A stretch of DNA of 64,000 nucleotides, taken from contig NC_089281.1 in NCBI RefSeq assembly GCF_963678975.1, forward strand, positions 4,923,277 through 4,987,276, in the 5' to 3' direction. Shown one piece after another: positions 37,384 through 49,600 of the stretch (positions are counted from its first letter, which is position 1; the number at the start of each line of letters is the position of its first letter). Position numbers and translations under genes: made by a program. Below the pieces are notes generated by a model. That model was not told where the DNA came from. It saw only the letters and a program-made list of their open reading frames with translations, and did not search any database. Source of the stretch: Dysidea avara (Eukaryota; Porifera; Demospongiae; Dictyoceratida; Dysideidae).

Positions 37384-37492
37384 CTTCACCTTCAAACATT
37401 CTTTAGGCACGATATTGGCAGAGGCATGCATTCTATTGGATATCGTCTTCCCAAGTTTGATGTCAATAGCTGCCTCCCCTGACAAGTGACAG
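37384..37492 (-). CDS. possible isolated internal exon
   Basis: Bounded by CTTTTCAG acceptor and GTGAAG|GTATGT donor. It reads GEAAIDIKLGKTISNRMHAS then ANIVPKECLKVK without stops. No adjoining exon was found, and it lies in a repeat-rich stretch, so it may be chance or a relic. Confidence 0.22.
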
Positions 37493-38439
37493 CTGAAAAG
37501 ATGCGGAGTTGAAGTAACTGGTAGCCGGAACTGTATTTCATACTGGAACGTATCAATTACCAGTACACTATCTAACCACTGACTAGAATATTACTACCAA
37601 AGCCATGAAAAATTGATAATAATCCTACAAAATTACGAGTCACATCAGATTGTATAATGTACAAGCTATAGATTTTTTGCTGTAAAAATGTGCGTATAAA
37701 TTGTGTGACAATGAAATTAGGGGCTCTACAGTAATTAATAGTGGAACAACCAGCTACCAATCAATTTTAAGTCCTTCTCTTTGTTCTGTTCTTGATCTCT
37801 TGGTGGTTTTTAGATGCTTTGAGGGAAACCATAGTGGCATACTTGAATTCCAGTCATGGAGTATTAGGTTCCCTACTTTCTCAACAGTTGGCTAGATGGT
37901 AGTACACTACTTTGGACTACATTCTCATCAATCTTTGCTTTCATTACAGCCACCATAGGTTGCGCCAGTTCAACCTCCAAGTTTGACACTAGCTGTACCA
38001 TGTTTATCTGTGGAAGTTTCAGTGAGCACTAGCCTTGATCATGGCTTGGCTTGTTTCCTTTATTGCTTGGTGACTAACATTTGAAGTGGAAATTAATGGT
38101 ACAGCGCACAGTCTGGGCTGAAGAACAAGCACCATTGATGGCACAGGCTGAACTCGCTTCCAAAAACAGCTGCAAATCTACAGTAAGCAAGTTACAAACT
38201 GTTAATCTTTGTCCATTTTTTCATCAGTAGTATTATTACCTTTAACAAACATAACATGCTCTTTGTCAACCATGCCACTTCTTTGTACCACGGAATTTTA
38301 CCCGTCCGATAATTGAAGCATGCATTTCCGGTAACTGGGTCAATCTGATAAATGATTGCTTACACCGCATACAATAAAAATATGATACAAAAAATCAACA
38401 ACCGTCATTTAAGTATATTGTATACATGGGTGGATATGT

Positions 38440-38870
38440 ACTGCAATGCCTGGTTATATTATCTATCAGATTTGGCTAATTTAGATGATGATGATGAGAA
38501 AGATAAGCCTCCTACCTATCAAAGAAGTCAAAAGGAGAATACAAACTCATGTAGTTCACTGGTGACATCATCGACCCAGCAGACAATAACAGCTTATCTA
38601 AAAGCTAATTCAGAAGTGAAATGATACCAAGATGCTGCAGTGACTATAGATGAAAAAGAGAAATCCCCATTCACTTGGTGGAAGTACAATGCTATGAAGT
38701 ACCCCATTCTGAGCAAGTTGGCTAAGAAGTACTTAGCCATCCCAGCTACATCAGTCCCATCCGAGAGGGCTTTCAGTATTGCAGGTCATGCGTTGTCTTC
38801 TACCAGCATCCCTAGTCTTCTTAGCAGAGAATCTATAGTAATAGAAACTTGTGGTAAAGTTAGTGCTAAT
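38440..38870 (+). pseudogene. hAT transposase C-terminal remnant
   Basis: The frame from 38352 to 38951 is interrupted by one TGA (38622). After it comes the hAT dimerisation signature: [40 protein letters not shown]. This is the C-terminal domain of ZBED/hAT transposases. Upstream acidic text (LDDDDEKDKPPTYQR) fits the linker. The upstream catalytic part is absent. TAGGGCTGAGCGATACTGCC on the minus strand near 39212 looks like a hAT terminus and may be the element's right end. Confidence 0.85.
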
Positions 38871-39056
38871 GCTTACTCCTACTTTTACACTACAGTACCT
38901 GTTGGTGTTGTACCACTTGATGTATCCATTGTTTTTACATGTAATTTTTAGCAGATTGTTACTTGATGTTGTACCACATGACTTACTGTTACTTGTTGGC
39001 TTTGTACCACTTGACTTGATGTACCTTGTTTTACAGACTTGAATATTATTATGAAG

Positions 39057-39067
39057 TGTGTGTGTGT

Positions 39068-39138
<71 letters not shown>
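39057..39138. repeat. (TG)n microsatellite
   Basis: About 40 TG units with one interruption, within the hAT remnant region. Confidence 0.95.
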
Positions 39139-39140
<2 letters not shown>

Positions 39141-39699
39141 GTATTCGGTATTGTAAATAGTTGGTGTAGTATCAATTGTGATACTAAAATGGCAGTATCG
39201 CTCAGCCCTACTTCACGTGACCATGATTTCTCACATAACAGCACAAGCACTAGATGTAGAGGAGTATAGCAGCCATTATTAGGATAAGGAGTGAAGAGAT
39301 ATAGCTATGCAGTGTAGCTGTAGGCTTATTAGCTAGTGATAACATACTTCACAACATCTTTACATAAAGCATGTATGAACTGAGCTGCAGAAGCCATATC
39401 AGTGGGACACTGTGTGTCTGAATGGGCGTTGATCATTTTGTGGTTAATTTGTTATTGGCCTTCCTACACCCCTGAATTCTCTGCAATCAATCCAGTCACA
39501 CTATGGAAATTAAAGCATTGAAGTAATGACTTGTTGCTATGCAACAGTGGAAAAAGAAATGGGACACAAAGGAGGATAAAGGTAAGAGGTAAGACCATCA
39601 TGCAGCATTATAGTTGCTTTGGTAGGCGGAAGTGATGCCAAGCAGTCTTCATCTTGATTGAGTTATGCTTGGCTGAAGGCATCAGTTAGTCAGTTAGGC

Positions 39700-41900
39700 C
39701 AATATTTAATGATTTTCTGTTTTTCATCAGCACCTGCACGTATTTTTTTATTTCCGCACAAAATTTCCCAACTTTAACCATCATTTCATCTGATTAACCA
39801 AATATTGAGAGTGTGCAGTTTAGTTTTCAACATTGCTGCACTCATACAGTAACTACCTTGCGCATTGTAGCCAAAAGAATGAGAAAGATAGGTGTAATGA
39901 AGTTCACAAGTAAGAAGTTGATCTTTGATCACGTGACGAAAGACAACTATATGTAGCTACATTAAAAGAGGATACTAGCTATGTTGAGTTAGCCACCAGT
40001 TTGAAAATTGACTCTACATTTGAAAGTTTCTAATGAAAACAAAAAATCACCAAATAGCGGCCTTATTAGAAAATCCAGTTAAATATTTTATTTTAAATCA
40101 TAGAAACTTGCTATACCTGCCAAGCTGTCATAAAGGGAAAGTGAGACTTGTTTTTGGGTGACATGTAAGCCCAAACCTCCATGATCAATACTATACTTTA
40201 CTGTATGATATACTCAATGAAGACACTGTTTGTGTTTCTTGTGACTTTCTTTTTGCAAATTCTACTCATTGGCTTGGGTTATGAGTTGCTCATGGTCAGA
40301 TAACCAGATGTTTCCAACTTGTACATGCGTGGGGTCTTCCTTCCAGGAATACTGCTAACTTAATTAAATATATTACATCACTCACCTTTTAACACTCCTA
40401 CAACCTATCACCTTATGAATAACTCTTACATTGACCATCAAATGTGATATGAATTGGACAAAAAAAAAGAAAAAAAAAGAAAAAGAAATAAACAAGAAAT
40501 ATTTTATATCTTAGCCAGTTAGTTCATTGTGAAGCAATGACCATTAGATTGCTGGGCCATTAAATTGTATTTTAGCATGCAATCACTAAATTGTATTTTA
40601 GCATTATTTGTGTATACAGTTGCCTGGGGGTGAGGCACTACCATTATTGCTAAACTGTTGCCTTGTAACCATGGTATTTTAGCAAAGTGTTAATTAATCT
40701 CAGGTATTCAAATTGCTTCAGTTCTTTGCTAATTAATCATATTTTTTGTAACTATACTGTGTTTCCATATAGCACCATTGCTACTATGTGTAATAACAAA
40801 CATCACACTTCAATCCTCTGACAAAAAATATTATGCAATGTAGTAAGTCACCACTTGATTAAGCGATTCAACCCTACACAATCAATGACCTTAGGGCTAC
40901 ACTCACCTTCATGTAGCAGCAGATTTGACCACATACACCACAAACAGCCTAGTACAAAGAAACTACAAAGAAACAAAGAAGCCATGCTCTAGCTAGCTAT
41001 AATATTATTATATTAGACTAGAAAAGCTAGGATTGTTATTTGTAAAATCTGAGGTGCATCCCACTTCTTTCATCAAACTCTTTATACCACAGCAGTTCAG
41101 ACAATAGCCTTGTATAGACACCAGTGACTTGCTATTAGGAGGATACATCAAATAAGGAAATCCTGTTACCTTCACTGGTATTTTATTGTTACTGGGCAGG
41201 CAGTGTTTACTGATTGTGCCAGGGAAGGGGGAGGGAATTTACAATGTACAATTAGCTATAAATGATTAGTTAGGTATTAGAAATAATTTCTTATCAGTCA
41301 TTCCAATTAATGAGGTCGATAAGAATTCCAATCAATGACAGTTCTTGGGTAGTAGCTGTTTCGATATACTGTGATGTTTGCGCTTGGGTGGATAAAACTG
41401 AAGTGGATGGTGGTGGCGAGTGTCTAGTTGTCTTCAAAAAATGCTGTGGTATATTTACTACACTAGCTTTGTATACAATATCATGAAAGAAGGATAATCT
41501 AGCAATCTTGCAGCATTCTCTTAGAGTGGCCCAATTTAGAGACTATCATAGTACACTATTATTATGTGCTATAGTTGTTACATACCCATCTCACTCTTCT
41601 CCTCTGGTATGAGGTATCACAATTAGCCGTAAAAGCGTAGAGCGTGGTATGGCTTCTTACAGTTAACTAGCCACAAACATGTATAGTTTACTCCCATTAT
41701 GGTGGTTGTTTACTGTTTATCATTCCTAGTATGGACTATAGAAAAACATTCTTGGTCAATTAAAGAAGCCATATGACGCTTTACGCTTTTTGTCTTGTGT
41801 TGCAAGAAGTAATAAATCCCCTGTAAGATAACAGGAGCTTATAAGCACCGAAGGCGCCTTGAGGCGCTTTTGAGCTCCTGAAGATAACCAGCTATAATGT
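39700..41900. other. duplicated non-coding DNA, no gene seen
   Basis: Partner of 21.6-24.1 kb. A purine tract lies at 40460..40490. An imperfect hairpin at about 41832..41880 (AGGAGCTTATAAGC against GCGCTTTTGAGCTCC) is the only structure noted. Confidence 0.4.
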
Positions 41901-41924
41901 GCATCCTCAGGCCTCACTACGAAC

Positions 41925-42077
41925 AAGCTTAACAACGAACAAGCTTAAAAACGAACAAACTTAAAAACGAACAAGCTTAAAAACGAACAAGCTTAAAAAC
42001 GAACAAGCTTTAAAACGAACAAGCTTAAAAACGAACAAGCTTAAAAACGAACAAGCTTAAAAACGAACAAGCTTAAA
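41925..42077. repeat. 16-bp tandem repeat, about 10 copies
   Basis: Unit AACGAACAAGCTTAAA, nearly invariant, with two variant copies (AACAAACTTAAA, AAGCTTTAAA). It begins about 430 bp upstream of the CFAP68 start and is absent from the paired position at 24.2 kb. Confidence 0.95.
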
Positions 42078-42506
42078 TCAAAGTAGATCATTACAGTACC
42101 GTGAAAAGTGATGGAATCATAGAATTGACCGGGATCAATTACGGACCACTGCTCACCTTCAAACTAAAGAGTATCATACATTGAAGTAACCACAATACAT
42201 TATCGACTGCACTAGGGCCTGACAATTTGGATAGTAGTGTCAGAGCTCCGAGTGAACAGTGAGAGTGCACAACAACGTGTCATTGGAAATAGCTCACAGA
42301 CAGCAAAACATTTATTATAACACACATAAACACACACATACCACTTACCATTCGCCATAATAAGTTCAGTATCAGTTAACTTGCCTAGCTGCGCTACACT
42401 GTGCAATCGAGCTGTGCAATCGAGCTGTGCAATCGAGCTATGAAGCAATTAAGATTTCACGTGATTTAAATAATGACGTATTTTATTAAAGAGGTGGTGA
42501 TTCGCC

Positions 42507-43497
42507 ATGGAAACAAAAATGGTGCAGCCTTCCTTTCAAGGGTTTATGCGAGCAACTGGTCACGCTGAGGTATGGGAGGATGAGAAGAAGTTTCAGCAGT
42601 TTGGTTGGCGAACAACGACCAGCGAGAGCGCTTTCTCCACCGACACGCTGATAGGAAATTGGAACGAGGAACGATTTGATGTGCAGGAAGTTGCAAAGCA
42701 GAAGCCGCTCCCATCTCAGGTGAGCTCACCGTAATTTTAAAATGCAAGCAACAACTTGACCAAGGGAATATGAATACTATGGTTAACAACACCATTGTGT
42801 TAGTGACCACTGAAGCTCAAGTTTTTAAATTCACAAATCGACACCTGTGTGTGAAAGCATATGTCACAACTGTAAACAGGACCAGGTGTCCTACAGACCT
42901 TCAGCACTGTGCTGTAAAGCCTTAGTAATAATAAAGAGTTTAGTGTGTTTAAAAAGCTGGAGAAATGGACCTGGGCAGCTTCAAACCTGCAGCCATCTGA
43001 CTAAACTTGCAGTGGCCCAGTAGTTCTTGTATTATGGTGAAGGACCTGTATTGCGTGCTTATTTGTTGCATCATCAGGTGTCATTATCTGCCTGCTTTGA
43101 AACAGCTGGGTTCCCACTTTATTTGTACCAAAAGGATCAGTACTTTACACATTGTTGAAGTGCTTTCTATATCGTTTACCACAGCTTTCCATCATGTTTT
43201 GTCTGTAGTATGGACATTGTTTCTCTACTACCTACACTAATTCCTACAGTCACAGGAAACCACCACCAATGAATGAGCTAAGATATGGACACGAAGGTAA
43301 CACTGTAGACATTCAGTAGCTGATGTATGTGCTCTAGTACAGGTCCCAGCAAGCCAGTGTTTCCTGGTCATCAACCAGTCCTGGACACTGCTAAGCTGAA
43401 GAAAAACTGCAACACTTACTTGACGACATCCGAGGAGGCTTATCATTACCACCGACAAAGCACTGCTAGTTCTAAAACCACAAATGATAAACCTTAA
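42507..43497 (+). CDS. CFAP68: cilia- and flagella-associated protein 68 (C11orf1 homologue), exons
   Basis: Exon 1 is 42507..42719. It opens METKMVQPSFQGFM and carries the diagnostic core GHAEVWEDEKKFQQFGW, then GNWNEERFDVQEVAKQKPLP, ending SQ at CAG|GTGAGC. This matches the vertebrate C11orf1/CFAP68 pattern YGWR...LMGNWNQERYD...PKPLPSQ. An exon at 43250..43296 (HRKPPPMNELRYGHE) and the last exon 43343..43497 (SKPVFPGHQPVLDTAKLKKN, then stop TAA) join in phase and include the conserved FPGHQP motif. Exon 1 ends in phase 0 while the next exon needs phase 2, so an exon is missing. Family role: a microtubule inner protein of ciliary axonemes. It runs tail to tail with METTL14. Whether this copy is intact is open. 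Confidence 0.8.
42874..43005. repeat. rearranged SINE insertion in the CFAP68 intron
   Basis: GGTGTCCTACAGACCTTCAG...CTGTAAAGCCTTAGTAATAA is the SINE tail in plus orientation. It is followed directly by CCTGGGCAGCTTCAAACCTG, the SINE body in minus orientation. The decayed locus has an uninterrupted join (GTGTGTGAAGGCATACGAAC then TTGTAGTGGCCC) at 24950, so it inserted after the duplication. Confidence 0.75.
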
Positions 43498-43664
43498 GTT
43501 ATGGCAGGTAGACTAAGTTCTAGTTTTTTTATATATATATTAAAATACTACAAATGTTTATCACCGCATATAAGAAAATTTGTAATGCATATTATATGTG
43601 CACATGTATGTAAATGTAGTATATTTGTGCAACAATTTGAAAAATGTTGTATACATATCAGAGG

Positions 43665-46600
43665 TCACATATAACCACCTACACCTGGTGTTCTTGTCAT
43701 GGTATTGCTTCCCCCCATCCCTCGTCCTCTGCCACGTCCACCACCCTTAGGGGGTGGGGATTTTGGTCGCAGGGTCTCGATTTCATCAGTGTTAGGGATA
43801 ACTGCATGGTCAGCAAAAAAGTCACTATATTTCTCCTTGTTGTAGTTGCTGCTGGATAAGTCTGGACCAAGTGTAAGCCAACCTGTAGTGGAGTAGGATG
43901 TATGGAATACTAGAAGGCACATGTCAGAAATGTGTACATAAATCAAATTGTTCTGTATGCTAGAAAATTGGGAACACAAGATATTATGGATACGCAGTAC
44001 ATAAAGCACCAAGGCTGAGCACTATGTTCACAAACAGGAGATCCTTAAAAAACCAGCAAACATTGTCCCTACTGTAGAGTACATAATAATAAAATTATAT
44101 ATTACATTCTCTTGGTACCACGAAGCCACCTAACTTCAAAGGCACATTTCAATATGCATAATATTATTATGTATCACCAAGAGGTCATAAAAAACTCTTT
44201 GACATCACATAAAACATGTTGAGTTGGTAAACATATTGATAAACGCTGGAATGAAGAGGGACGGGCAATCGCTTATAAATTGTACACATAGCCATAATTG
44301 TAGATTTATGAAACACCATATACTACTGACACTTTGGCATGCAAATCTTAAAGTGGATTAATTATACACTATTTTAAGTACAACCACTCATCCACAAGCT
44401 ATTAGCCGCATGTTCGAATAAAGAGCAACATCCAATTTTGAACAGTAAACGATAACCTTACAATGAAGTAAACCCCTCTAGATGTTTAGCACACTTTGTA
44501 AAACACAGTCATTAAATGACACAGCAGCTGTAAAACTGCTTACCGTACACAAGGAAACTTTAACGTCAGAAAAATTGATGAATTTGACGAATTGGTTTTA
44601 AGTCATCAAATTTATATTTGTCAAATATTTATAAGCGCCTTAAAAGTACAGGTTTTGTCTATAATTTTTTGATTTTCGTCAACATTTTATTAGTCAAATC
44701 TGCTGAAGTATGAATTCATCAAATTTTTCTTACGTCAAAATTTCCTTGCGTACGGAAGCTGAATTTTTCATGTAGGACTTGGCCATTCAAACCTAATTAC
44801 AATGCTGAACCATAATCAAAATTTTCAAGGATCCAATAGTTAAACTTGTATTTGTGATTGGTAGCCCGCAACGGGCTATTAGCCATGATACATGTCAGTT
44901 GTATCATGTACTCGCATGATTTGCTTGATATGTAAACCCACATCTTCAAGCTTGGATGTGCATATCTAGGCAACCATGATACAACTATTAGAGGTGCACT
45001 ACTTTTAGCCAACATTCCACGAACAGATATAAAATAATATTATCAAGCTGATAAACTAAGCCGATCCAATAGCATAGACTTTTCTCTAACAATTCACACT
45101 CTAAATTTAGTTATAAAGTGACTTTAATCAACAGTTGAAATTACATAAATAGGTGTTGCTAAGATATTACTAGTGCACAGTGCCCATAAATAGGTGTTTA
45201 TGGATATCTGTATCTGCTACTTGTTTACACATGTTAACGATCTGATACACGATATGCAAAAACAAGGCCAATGTTGGACCAATCCAGTACACCTCTAACA
45301 ATTATGTGTTACCCTCTTGTTTACTTGTTTCTTAAAGGCATACCTGGTCTTATTGTATCATCACCACCAAACAAGTGTATTCTTCTCCTACCAAGACAGA
45401 AATGTTCCATGATGTGAAATATTTCTTCTGGTTTCTTGACTGAACCATATTCTGGCTAACAAACAAGATATATAACATATACAATTATAAACTAAGTACA
45501 ATTTCTACTTCTAATTATACGTACACATGTGTACTGTAAATACAAATACAAACAGAGTAGATGGTAGCCTGTATACTTACCTCTTCAGTGATGATGATAT
45601 CCAGGTCCACATTAGCATGAATAAAATCTCCATCTTGATTTCTCCTCACTGTACCCTTGATACCCATCAGGCAGTGTTCCTAATATAGTGACAAGGAAAT
45701 CTCACATAAATTAAAACATCCAAAATTTTTATCTGATAAGATTTCAACGTCCAATATTCTACCCTCATTTCTAAACTTTTGTGTGCATTTCATGATGACC
45801 AACATACACTAGTTTAGGTGTACCTATAGAACACTAAGATACATACCTTAGTATGCTGAAACACAGAGCGTGATTCTATGTGTTTCACATTACCCGGGTT
45901 ACTAAAGTTGGTCTTCACCCAACAGATGTCTTCACAGCGACGAAACCCCCACTTCTGAAAACACTGTAATGATATATGACATGTAAGTGTGTGGTGTAAC
46001 CTTAAAGTGGTCTATTCAACAAGTACACTAGAATAAGTGAATACTGTTGTCCGTCTACCAAAACAACCTTTATATTTCTAGGACTGCTGTCATAGAACCT
46101 GCTATTTTACTACAGGAATTCTTTATTTAAGTTTGATTGTTGGTAACATAGTACTGTATATGTAGGAATTTTCGAGGTACAAAACTTTCGCAAATTTTGC
46201 AAGTAATGATAGCTTCGTGAAAATATAATCGTGAAATGTTTCAGGTTTATACACATAGCTGTTACCTTACAAAATCCATTTACTAGACTTTCGCGAAGTA
46301 AAAGGTGTGAAAATTGTATTTTACACAGTTTCACGAAAGTTCCATCCTTCAAAAATTTCCCACTATACGGTATTCAGTTACAATTCAGTGGCCAGTCAAT
46401 TGAAATAACACATATGGCAGCTCCTCTTATGGGAATATTTCAATCATCACACACCACACTTGTGCATTGAAGACATATTACAATTACCTGTCTACCAAGG
46501 TCCAGTCCCTCACAACTACCACACCAGAGAAACACAAAAGACCTCTGGGCAGCAATTTCTTCAATCTTAAGACTCATGATCTGAGAAACAAAAAGATGCA

Positions 46601-49600
46601 CATATACAACTTGATGAACGTACTTCAATGATGACCATTTCAATATTGGTCCCCTAATGTTATCATTAATTAGAGTATATCAAGAGTCCATTGTGGATTC
46701 TATAGTGCAGACTGGTACCTAGACTCCCTACATGTGGATACTTTGAATGGTTAAGCTAGTAGTTATGGTTGGACCTACTTGACATGACCACCATAATAAT
46801 AAGATAGCACATAGTATAGCGGCGTAGCCCGCAAAATTGGCAATATTGTGCACTTTTTCATAAAACCATGAAACTTTCCACATAAATAGTACTCCTCATT
46901 ACATGTAATTTTAGATATAGTGCCATCGCTAAGTTGACCCTTGGTGACTTTTACGGCCATTTTTGTACAGAAAATTGATCATTTTTGTCTTTAACTCCCT
47001 GAGGCAGTAATTAACCTGTTAAAACATGGTACCAAACAAAAGATCTTGTTGGTTTTTATTTGAAGTCAATTGGTGATTTCATTACAAAGTTATGATCATT
47101 TTGGTTGTATACAATCACTGGACTGGACTGGTGGACTGGACTACTGGACTCAGGTATTTTCCCTTTTTTAACCAAATATTTGGGCAACTGGTTGAAAGTA
47201 TGTTAGTCTCATGTAGTTAGACCACTCCCCCACACATAAAGAAACCCACACACAAACCAAAGAAAGGTGTGATCATGCCAGACTTGTCAACATTGCCCAG
47301 CTTCAGCTATGTACAGAGGTTCTAATAGTTCTTGCATGTCAACAAATCTAAAACAGAAGTCACATGCGGTAATTATAGTTTAAAGTTCAAAATGGATCAA
47401 TTTGATTGGTTGAAATCTTGTGCATGTGATTTCACTTGTTATTGCCGTCGTGCAAAAACTATAGAACCTTTTTATCAGCTATTGAATAGCAAGACAGTTA
47501 ACTGTCGCCACTTAATTTAGCTGACTCCATGACTATAACTTGCATGGTTACTACATACTGACACATGTACTGTATGGTTTGTACTTCATGATAAGACAAA
47601 TGGTAGTTGTACAATAGACATTATGCCAAGAGAGAGAATTGCACATTATGCCAAGAGAGAGAATTGCACACAATTCTAAGATAACAGACAGTGCCAAGTA
47701 GACAGATTCACCTGCATATTTTACATTCAATGTAGCAATAGCTACGACCAGTTGCCCAAATATGTGCTAAAATGAAAAACAAACAAAAAAAAACTGAGTC
47801 CACCAGTCCAGTCCACCAGTCCAGTCCACCAGTCCAGTCCACTAGTCCAGTCCAGTGATTGTATACAACCGATCATTTTTACTAGTTGCAAAATTTGATA
47901 AATTTACCTGCCCTCGAGGTGTGAATTACCTGTGGGCAGATAATTATGCATAAATTTATCAAATTTTGCAGCTAATAAAAATACTCCTAACTTAAGAATG
48001 AAATCACCTATTGACTTCAAATAAAAACCAAGTTGTTTCTATCAGCAAGATCTTTTGTTTGGTACCATGTTTTAACAAGTTAATTACTGCCTCAGGGAGT
48101 TAAAGAAAAAATGATTAATTTTCTGTACAAATATGGCAGTAAAGGTCACCAAAGGTCAAATCAGCGATGGCACTATATCTGAAAATACATGTATTGAGGA
48201 CTACTATTTATGTGGAAAGTTTCATGGCTTTATGAAAAAGTGCACAATTTTTTGGTTGTGCCGCTATACTAACATGACGAAGTGAAGTGTGTTGGTTATG
48301 GACTACAACTAAGTGAGCTTAAAGGGTTGAGCCTTGCTAGTGTGCAGATGTAGAGGTTTTAATAATAAGCAAATGTCTTGTAGGATGTTTATAAAGTCAA
48401 TAGAGGAATGAGAGAGGATGAATCAGACAAGCAAAAGTAACTCAAATTCTGTTTAAAAATTACACTAATGGTAATGAGTGTTACAGACTCTAAACTACAT
48501 TTGTTATCAATCCTGCATGTAAACACTTTCAATGCTGTGTACAGGAACAATAAGGAATGATTTGGGAAGCAGGTAAATTTATGGACATAATAGGCTCAAA
48601 AAGCAAATACCCAACTGCCCTTGTCTCACAAAATGCATACAGTTTCTTCAAAACTTTCATCATGAGACTTATTAATAATAGCTTCCTCCTGGATACTAGT
48701 CCTACCAAGAGTATATAATAGAAACCAACAGTGTCGAATGGTGTATTAGTCCATGATTAATGATTGCGTAAAATAACACGAATATCTCAGTAATTGTTTG
48801 TTTACGTGAAATGGTAATTTGAAATGTGTACGTGGCAACAGGTCTTTGTACACCAGTTTTCCGTGTTATTCAACCAAGTATTCAACAGTTATTGTACAAA
48901 GAAAGTGTAGTAAGGACCCAAGATAACCCCAGCTTGCTAAAACAATGATTGCACAAATGAGGGTGTTGCCACGCCTTCAGGACCCGCTTGGCAGTGCCAG
49001 AACTTTAACATTAGCCAATTCTCGTTAACGCTATCATGTTTTCGCTTAGTTTAGTGGCTGAATTGGGCTAAATACAGCAATCCTTAATGGCACTATAAAC
49101 AAATAATTACTGAAATATCCGTGTCACTTTATGCAATCATTAACCAAGGGGTAATACACTTGTTCGATACTCTTGGTTACTATTATATACACTTGGTCCT
49201 ACCACAAGCAGTTATACTTACTACTAGAGCTTATATGTTGTGTGTAAGTATCCCAGCATTTTCTGAGCAGCAATGTTGTACATACAATAAGACCACTCAT
49301 TTCTGTAGATAAATGCTGTAGTACTCTACATCAACATACATACTATATATCTGACCTCTTCAAAGCCCCATGGTTTATGGGAGAAAGTTATGCCGGACAC
49401 TCTTCGCTGGTACTCTTCTAGTGGAGGGTCGATATATATGACATCAAAACGTTGTCCCAAATCAGACAAGTTGTAGTCATACATGTCACACTTCAGGTAC
49501 CTGGCAAGTAATAACACAATAAACTGCTGTACGAGTGGTTTGCTTTATACCCTGTGTGTATGAGTGTGTGCATGTGCATGCGTGTAGGGTATAACGTATT

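Noticed and set aside
38352-38951. Intact hAT transposase
   Set aside because: Only the C-terminal dimerisation region is present, and a TGA interrupts the frame.
47332-47520. Frame inside the intron-5 foldback element as an encoded transposase
   Set aside because: 62 codons with no recognisable domain, lying in the spacer of a non-autonomous element.
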